From contig NZ_JQBP01000005.1 of NCBI RefSeq assembly GCF_001438705.1, positions 34,593-80,946 on the forward strand: a stretch of DNA of 46,354 nucleotides, in the 5' to 3' direction. Each line of letters opens with the position of its first letter. Position 1 is the first letter of the stretch. Shown piece by piece: positions 42,578 through 46,354 of the stretch. The DNA is from Weissella kandleri (GTDB lineage: Bacteria; Bacillota; Bacilli; Lactobacillales; Lactobacillaceae). The notes beneath the pieces were generated by a model that worked only from the letters and a program-made list of their open reading frames with translations, made no database searches and was not told the origin of the DNA. The position numbers and the translations under genes were made by a program.

Positions 42578-43600
42578 ATGTCACGAAAAAATACATGGGT
42601 GTTTATTATCATGCTGCTATTGGGTGGTGGCATTCTTTGGTGGTCGATGCGAGGTGTTAACTCCGCTGATTTACAAAGCTCACTCGCTACTCTTAAGTGG
42701 GGCTGGGTCTTAGTAGCCGTATTGGCCATGGTGATTTATTTGCTTCTTGAAGCAGTAGTTGTCAAAATACTTGTTGATTCAAAACAAGAAACCATCAGTT
42801 GGGATAATGCTATTCGGGTGCCCTTAGTTGAACAATTAGGGAATGGAATTACGCCGTTTTCGAGTGGTGGACAGCCAATGCAGTTAATTATGCTGGTCCG
42901 TGCAGGAATCGATATTGGTCGGGCTAGTTCGATTTTATTAATGAAATTCATTGTGTATCAAGCGATGATTGTTGTTAATTTTATTGGAGCTTTAATTATT
43001 GGCTATAATTACTTACAAGCGCACTTGCATCAAATGGCTTGGTTAGTGATATTTGGCTTTGTGATTCATTTATTTGTAGTTAGCTCTTTGCTATTAGTGA
43101 TGTATTGGCCGACTTTGACCGATCGTTTAGTGCGGTTATGCCTTGTTCCGGTGAAATGGTTTAGCCCTAAACGCTATACTGATTGGTTGAGTCTTTTACA
43201 AGACAAAATGGATAATTTCCATAAAGAAAGTGTCCGAATGGGGCATGATTTTAAAACTCTCGGGAAGGTAGTCTTAGCCACTTTCTTGCAATTGCTATTT
43301 TATTATGCAATTCCATATTTTATCTTGTTGGCATTGGGGCAAGTACACACTAATTTGATTTTTGTGATGGCCTTACATATCTTGATTGTCATGGTGATAT
43401 CATTGTTTCCGATTCCTGGGGGCTCTGGTGGAGCCGAAGCTGGTTTTGCAATGTTATTTGCCAGTTTCCTACCCAATTCAGGGGCGTTAGTCTTAGCAAT
43501 GTTAATTTGGCGTTTAATTACTTATTATTTTGGGATGTTTGCAGGAATTTTAGCATTTAATTTACCAAGGATTAGGAAGAAACAATGCAGAATGAGTTAG
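42578..43600 (+). CDS. YbhN/LPG-synthase-TM family membrane protein, probable glycolipid flippase
   Basis: This 340-residue protein has about eight transmembrane helices, with NGITPFSSGGQPMQLIML and FPIPGGSGGAEAGFAM, the conserved loops of the YbhN/MprF-flippase-like family. In Listeria a protein of similar type in the same gene setting (LafC) assists glycolipid or LTA assembly. GGGAG precedes the start by 11 bases. It overlaps the following small gene by 16 bases. Confidence 0.85.
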   Translation: MSRKNTWVFIIMLLLGGGILWWSMRGVNSADLQSSLATLKWGWVLVAVLAMVIYLLLEAVVVKILVDSKQETISWDNAIRVPLVEQLGNGITPFSSGGQPMQLIMLVRAGIDIGRASSILLMKFIVYQAMIVVNFIGALIIGYNYLQAHLHQMAWLVIFGFVIHLFVVSSLLLVMYWPTLTDRLVRLCLVPVKWFSPKRYTDWLSLLQDKMDNFHKESVRMGHDFKTLGKVVLATFLQLLFYYAIPYFILLALGQVHTNLIFVMALHILIVMVISLFPIPGGSGGAEAGFAMLFASFLPNSGALVLAMLIWRLITYYFGMFAGILAFNLPRIRKKQCRMS

Positions 43601-43830
43601 TGCAAATTGTACAGCGTTTGAGTGCAATGCGAAATGATGTAACGGGTCCTTTTCAAGTTCGAAATTTTGATTTATATGGGATAACTGTGGTTACGGTCAC
43701 ATATGATCAAGTCGATTGTACTTATGGGTTGTTTGAACATGGCAGTCGTCAGAGTTTTGTTTTTGATGATTTAAATGCTTTAGCAGTAGAAATATACGAA
43801 TGTATTGCTGCTTTTAAATTGGCCTTTTAA
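43585..43830 (+). CDS. DUF1797 (YkuJ-like) small protein
   Basis: This 81-residue protein has a C-terminal half (YGLFEHGSRQSFVFDDLNALAVEIYECI) that fits the DUF1797/YkuJ pattern of strand, acidic FDD(I/L) turn and final helix. Its function is not known. The start lies within the flippase-like gene with AGGAAG upstream, so it is translationally coupled to the glycolipid operon. Confidence 0.78.
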   Translation: MQNELVQIVQRLSAMRNDVTGPFQVRNFDLYGITVVTVTYDQVDCTYGLFEHGSRQSFVFDDLNALAVEIYECIAAFKLAF

Positions 43831-43913
43831 GATGAAATCAAGTTAATTGATTAAAAAATCTTGTATACTGTATGTAATATGTTTAATTTAAATATGATTT
43901 GAAGGAGAATGTC

Positions 43914-46085
43914 ATGCAACGTGTTATGACTAAACTTAAGAAGTGGTGGCCGGATTTTAATTCCGTCGTTGGCTTTTTTATACTTTCCGTTTTTTTAATT
44001 ACTTTAAAAACGTACTGGGCATATCAAACGGCCTTTAGTTTAGGGGCAAAAGGAGTCCTGCAACAATTTTTGTTAGTAGTTAATCCATTACCAACAGCAA
44101 TTATTTTATTTGGAATAGCTTTGTATTTCCGTGGTAAAATTTCTTACTGGTTGATGATTTTGATGAATTTTATTCAAAGTGCATGGTTGTTTGCGAACAT
44201 GCTCTATTACCGTGAATTCACGGATTTTATTTCGTTAAATATCGCAAAAACTAGTGGTTCTTTAAGTTTGGAAAAAGCGATTAATGGGATTATTCAGCCG
44301 TCTGACTTTTTGGTCTTTTTGGATATTATTATTTTAATAATTTTATTGGCGGTTCATTGGATTAAAATTGATCCGATGCGGGTTCCGCGACGGGTGGCAA
44401 TGTTAATAACGATTCTAGGCATTGTTTTAATGGGAGCGTTCTTTGGTGTTGCCTCTAAGGACCGTTCAGGATTATTAACGCGGACATTTGATAATAATTA
44501 TATTGTTAAGTATTTAGGATTAAATGAATACGCAGCTTATAATTTAGTTAAAACACATGAACAGGCAAATGAAGTGAAACAGGCGAAAGCGTCTGATTTG
44601 GACCAAATTAAGCAATTTGTGAATTCGAATAAAACTTTGGCTAATAGTGCGACTTACGGTCAAGCTAAGGGGAAGAACGTGATTATCTTCCATTTGGAGT
44701 CATTCCAACAATTCCTGTTAGATTATCGGTGGGAAGGACAAGAAGTTACGCCGAATTTAAACGCTTTTTATCATGATCAAAATACAACAGCCTTTGATAA
44801 TTTTTATAATGAAGTTGGTCAAGGTAAAACGGCCGATGCGGAGTTAATGCTTGAAACTTCGCTCTTTGGGACTTCATCTGGGTCGGCCATGACCAATTAT
44901 GGAACCAATAATACGTTCCAAGCGATGCCAGCTTTATTGAAACAAGAAGGTAATTATACTTCAGCAGCTTTCCATGGGGATGTAGGTTCATTTTGGAATC
45001 GAGATAACACCTATAAAAATTGGGGTTATGATTACTTCTTCTCGAAGGCTTATTATCAGAATGCTGATAATCCTGATTATAATGTCGGTTACGGAATGAA
45101 GGATAAGATTTTCTTGAAAGATACGGCTAATTATATGCAACAGTTGCCGCAACCGTTTTATTCGAAGGTCATTACGGTTACTAATCATTATCCATATGAC
45201 CTTGATGATAAAAATATTTCGATTAATAAGACAAATACGAATGATAAAACTGTTGATGGTTACGTCCAAACGGCGCGTTATCTCGATCAAGCTTTTGGCG
45301 AATTTGAACAAAACTTAAAAGATAGTGGTTTGTGGGATAATTCGATGGTTGTTTTGTATGGTGATCATTATGGAATTTCAGATAACCATAAGGATGCTAT
45401 TGCCAAATTAATTGGTAAGAAGGAATTGACGCCTTTGGACTTAGCGAACTGGCAGAAGGTACCTTTGATGATTCGAGTACCAGGAATGCAAGGAGGTATT
45501 AACCATACGTATGGTGGTGAAATTGATGTGATGCCAACCTTATTAGGGCTTTTGGGAATTCAGGATTCGCATTTGGTCGGCTTTGGTCAAGATTTGTTTT
45601 CAGATCAAAATAAACAAATTGTCCCGTTCCGCAATGGAAATTGGGTAAGTAGTGAATACACCAAATATGGATCAAACTATTATGTGACCGCGACGGGAAC
45701 CAAGATTGATCCAAAGAGTGATCCGCGCGCTAAGGTAGCCATTGATGCTGCTAATAAGTATGTCGAAACTTCATTAAGAAGCTCGGATAAAATTGTGCAA
45801 GGAAACTTATTACGATTCTTAGATAAGCAAGATGTGCCTAAGAATAAAACCAAGGACTTGTCATATAAGAAGAGTGTTGGCATGAAGAAACTAAAGCATA
45901 GCCAAAAAGATAAGACAAGTATCGTTGCTCAAAATGATGGTAATATTTTTGCTTATCAAACGAATGCGCCTGAATTAGGTGGTGACCGGCAGAGCAAACA
46001 GGACGGTGAAGATAATACAAATTCAACGGATATCGCGACACCTGAATCTATTCTCAATGGGCATGGGTCAGATCACGATAAATAA
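43914..46085 (+). CDS. ltaS: lipoteichoic acid synthase (LtaS family)
   Basis: The protein has 723 residues from the ATG at 43914 (AAGGAG at 43902-43907). Five transmembrane helices (about 15-200) are followed by an extracellular alkaline-phosphatase-like domain with the nucleophile Thr306 in GQGKTADAELM, YGDHYGISDNH and the FHGDVGSFWNRD metal and substrate segments. It polymerises glycerol phosphate from phosphatidylglycerol onto the glycolipid anchor made by the upstream genes. A polar, acidic tail of about 100 residues follows the catalytic domain, longer than in S. aureus LtaS (about 646). Confidence 0.95.
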   Translation: MQRVMTKLKKWWPDFNSVVGFFILSVFLITLKTYWAYQTAFSLGAKGVLQQFLLVVNPLPTAIILFGIALYFRGKISYWLMILMNFIQSAWLFANMLYYREFTDFISLNIAKTSGSLSLEKAINGIIQPSDFLVFLDIIILIILLAVHWIKIDPMRVPRRVAMLITILGIVLMGAFFGVASKDRSGLLTRTFDNNYIVKYLGLNEYAAYNLVKTHEQANEVKQAKASDLDQIKQFVNSNKTLANSATYGQAKGKNVIIFHLESFQQFLLDYRWEGQEVTPNLNAFYHDQNTTAFDNFYNEVGQGKTADAELMLETSLFGTSSGSAMTNYGTNNTFQAMPALLKQEGNYTSAAFHGDVGSFWNRDNTYKNWGYDYFFSKAYYQNADNPDYNVGYGMKDKIFLKDTANYMQQLPQPFYSKVITVTNHYPYDLDDKNISINKTNTNDKTVDGYVQTARYLDQAFGEFEQNLKDSGLWDNSMVVLYGDHYGISDNHKDAIAKLIGKKELTPLDLANWQKVPLMIRVPGMQGGINHTYGGEIDVMPTLLGLLGIQDSHLVGFGQDLFSDQNKQIVPFRNGNWVSSEYTKYGSNYYVTATGTKIDPKSDPRAKVAIDAANKYVETSLRSSDKIVQGNLLRFLDKQDVPKNKTKDLSYKKSVGMKKLKHSQKDKTSIVAQNDGNIFAYQTNAPELGGDRQSKQDGEDNTNSTDIATPESILNGHGSDHDK

Positions 46086-46111
46086 TTATTGGTAAACTAT
46101 CATTGAGTATT

Positions 46112-46148
46112 AAACGTGTTTGGGGGAGATCCTCGGACGCGTTTTTTA
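46112..46148 (+). terminator. rho-independent terminator after ltaS
   Basis: AAACGTGTTTGGGG pairs with CCTCGGACGCGTTT allowing G-T wobbles, followed by T residues. Confidence 0.75.
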
Positions 46149-46202
46149 TTTGAGACCATGGAGTATTGGAAATTGTTCGGATAAACATTTTAATATTAGG
46201 AG

Positions 46203-46231
46203 TTGACGAACATTCGGGGATGATGTATATT
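46203..46231 (+). promoter_or_regulatory. strong sigma-A promoter P1 (probable rRNA operon)
   Basis: TTGACG (46203-46208), 17 bases, TATATT (46226-46231). It is the first of two promoters in tandem. Confidence 0.7.
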
Positions 46232-46288
46232 AATAAAGTTGATTGCGAGCGAAAAGTTCTTGATTGATAAATTAAAAAATATTGAGGG

Positions 46289-46317
46289 TTGACTTCCGGT
46301 TAGCTACTTGGTATTAT
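46289..46317 (+). promoter_or_regulatory. strong sigma-A promoter P2 (probable rRNA operon)
   Basis: TTGACT (46289-46294), 17 bases, TATTAT (46312-46317), 86 bases after P1. Tandem near-consensus promoters after a terminator and with no ORF following are typical of rrn operons; the window stops before any rRNA. Confidence 0.7.
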
Positions 46318-46354
46318 ATAAAAGTTGTCTCAACGAGATAACAAGTAGAACATT

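Noticed and set aside
1-46354. CRISPR arrays and tRNA genes
   Set aside because: No regularly spaced repeats and no cloverleaf with a T-loop GTTCGA-type motif were seen on either strand.

Overview
The window is chromosomal DNA of a low-to-moderate GC Gram-positive bacterium of the Lactobacillaceae. Gene content and order (hpf, pst operon, ezrA, tyrS with a T-box, secG-rnr-smpB, pta-tsaE-GNAT, murB, cdaA-cdaR-glmM, lipoteichoic acid glycolipid genes and ltaS) fit a Weissella/Leuconostoc-like lactic acid bacterium. The genus is my inference; the family-level call is firmer. All recognised genes lie on the + strand except one small gene at 29598-30113.

Left region (1 to about 8.4 kb) is clearly more AT-rich than the rest and looks like an accessory island. 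It holds a small two-helix protein with a signal peptide that resembles VirB2/TrbC conjugative pilins, a 769-residue coiled-coil membrane protein of unknown function, a sortase, a 32-codon membrane-protein ORF, and a 980-residue secreted surface protein with MucBP-like repeats and an unusual LSHTG end. An IS110-family element follows. Its upstream non-coding part contains a duplicated motif and a 9-bp long-range stem, as expected of a bridge (seeker) RNA.

From about 8.4 kb the core chromosome begins. comFC stands alone without comFA, then hpf with a perfect CcpA cre site in its leader, an M24 peptidase, a phosphoesterase/YunD/YutD/NagD-like group, and the complete phosphate uptake operon pstS-C-A-B1-B2-phoU. 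A TauE-like permease, ezrA (preceded by a 10-codon leader ORF), T-box-tyrS, secG, rnr and smpB follow.

From 27.8 to 29.5 kb there is a PadR-regulated envelope-stress-like operon (PadR, DUF4097-type protein, PspC). Then come the lone minus-strand gene, ung, pta (with a cre site at its start of transcription), tsaE (apparently leaderless), an acetyltransferase, a DEDDh exonuclease and murB.

From 34.5 to 46.1 kb lie two linked envelope clusters. In the first, a large CPA1 cation/proton antiporter is packed directly before cdaA, cdaR and glmM, joining ion transport, c-di-AMP synthesis and cell-wall precursor supply. In the second, two GT4 glycosyltransferases, a YbhN-type flippase-like protein, a DUF1797 protein and LtaS form a glycolipid-anchor and lipoteichoic acid pathway. 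The window ends in two strong tandem sigma-A promoters, probably the promoter region of an rRNA operon just outside it.
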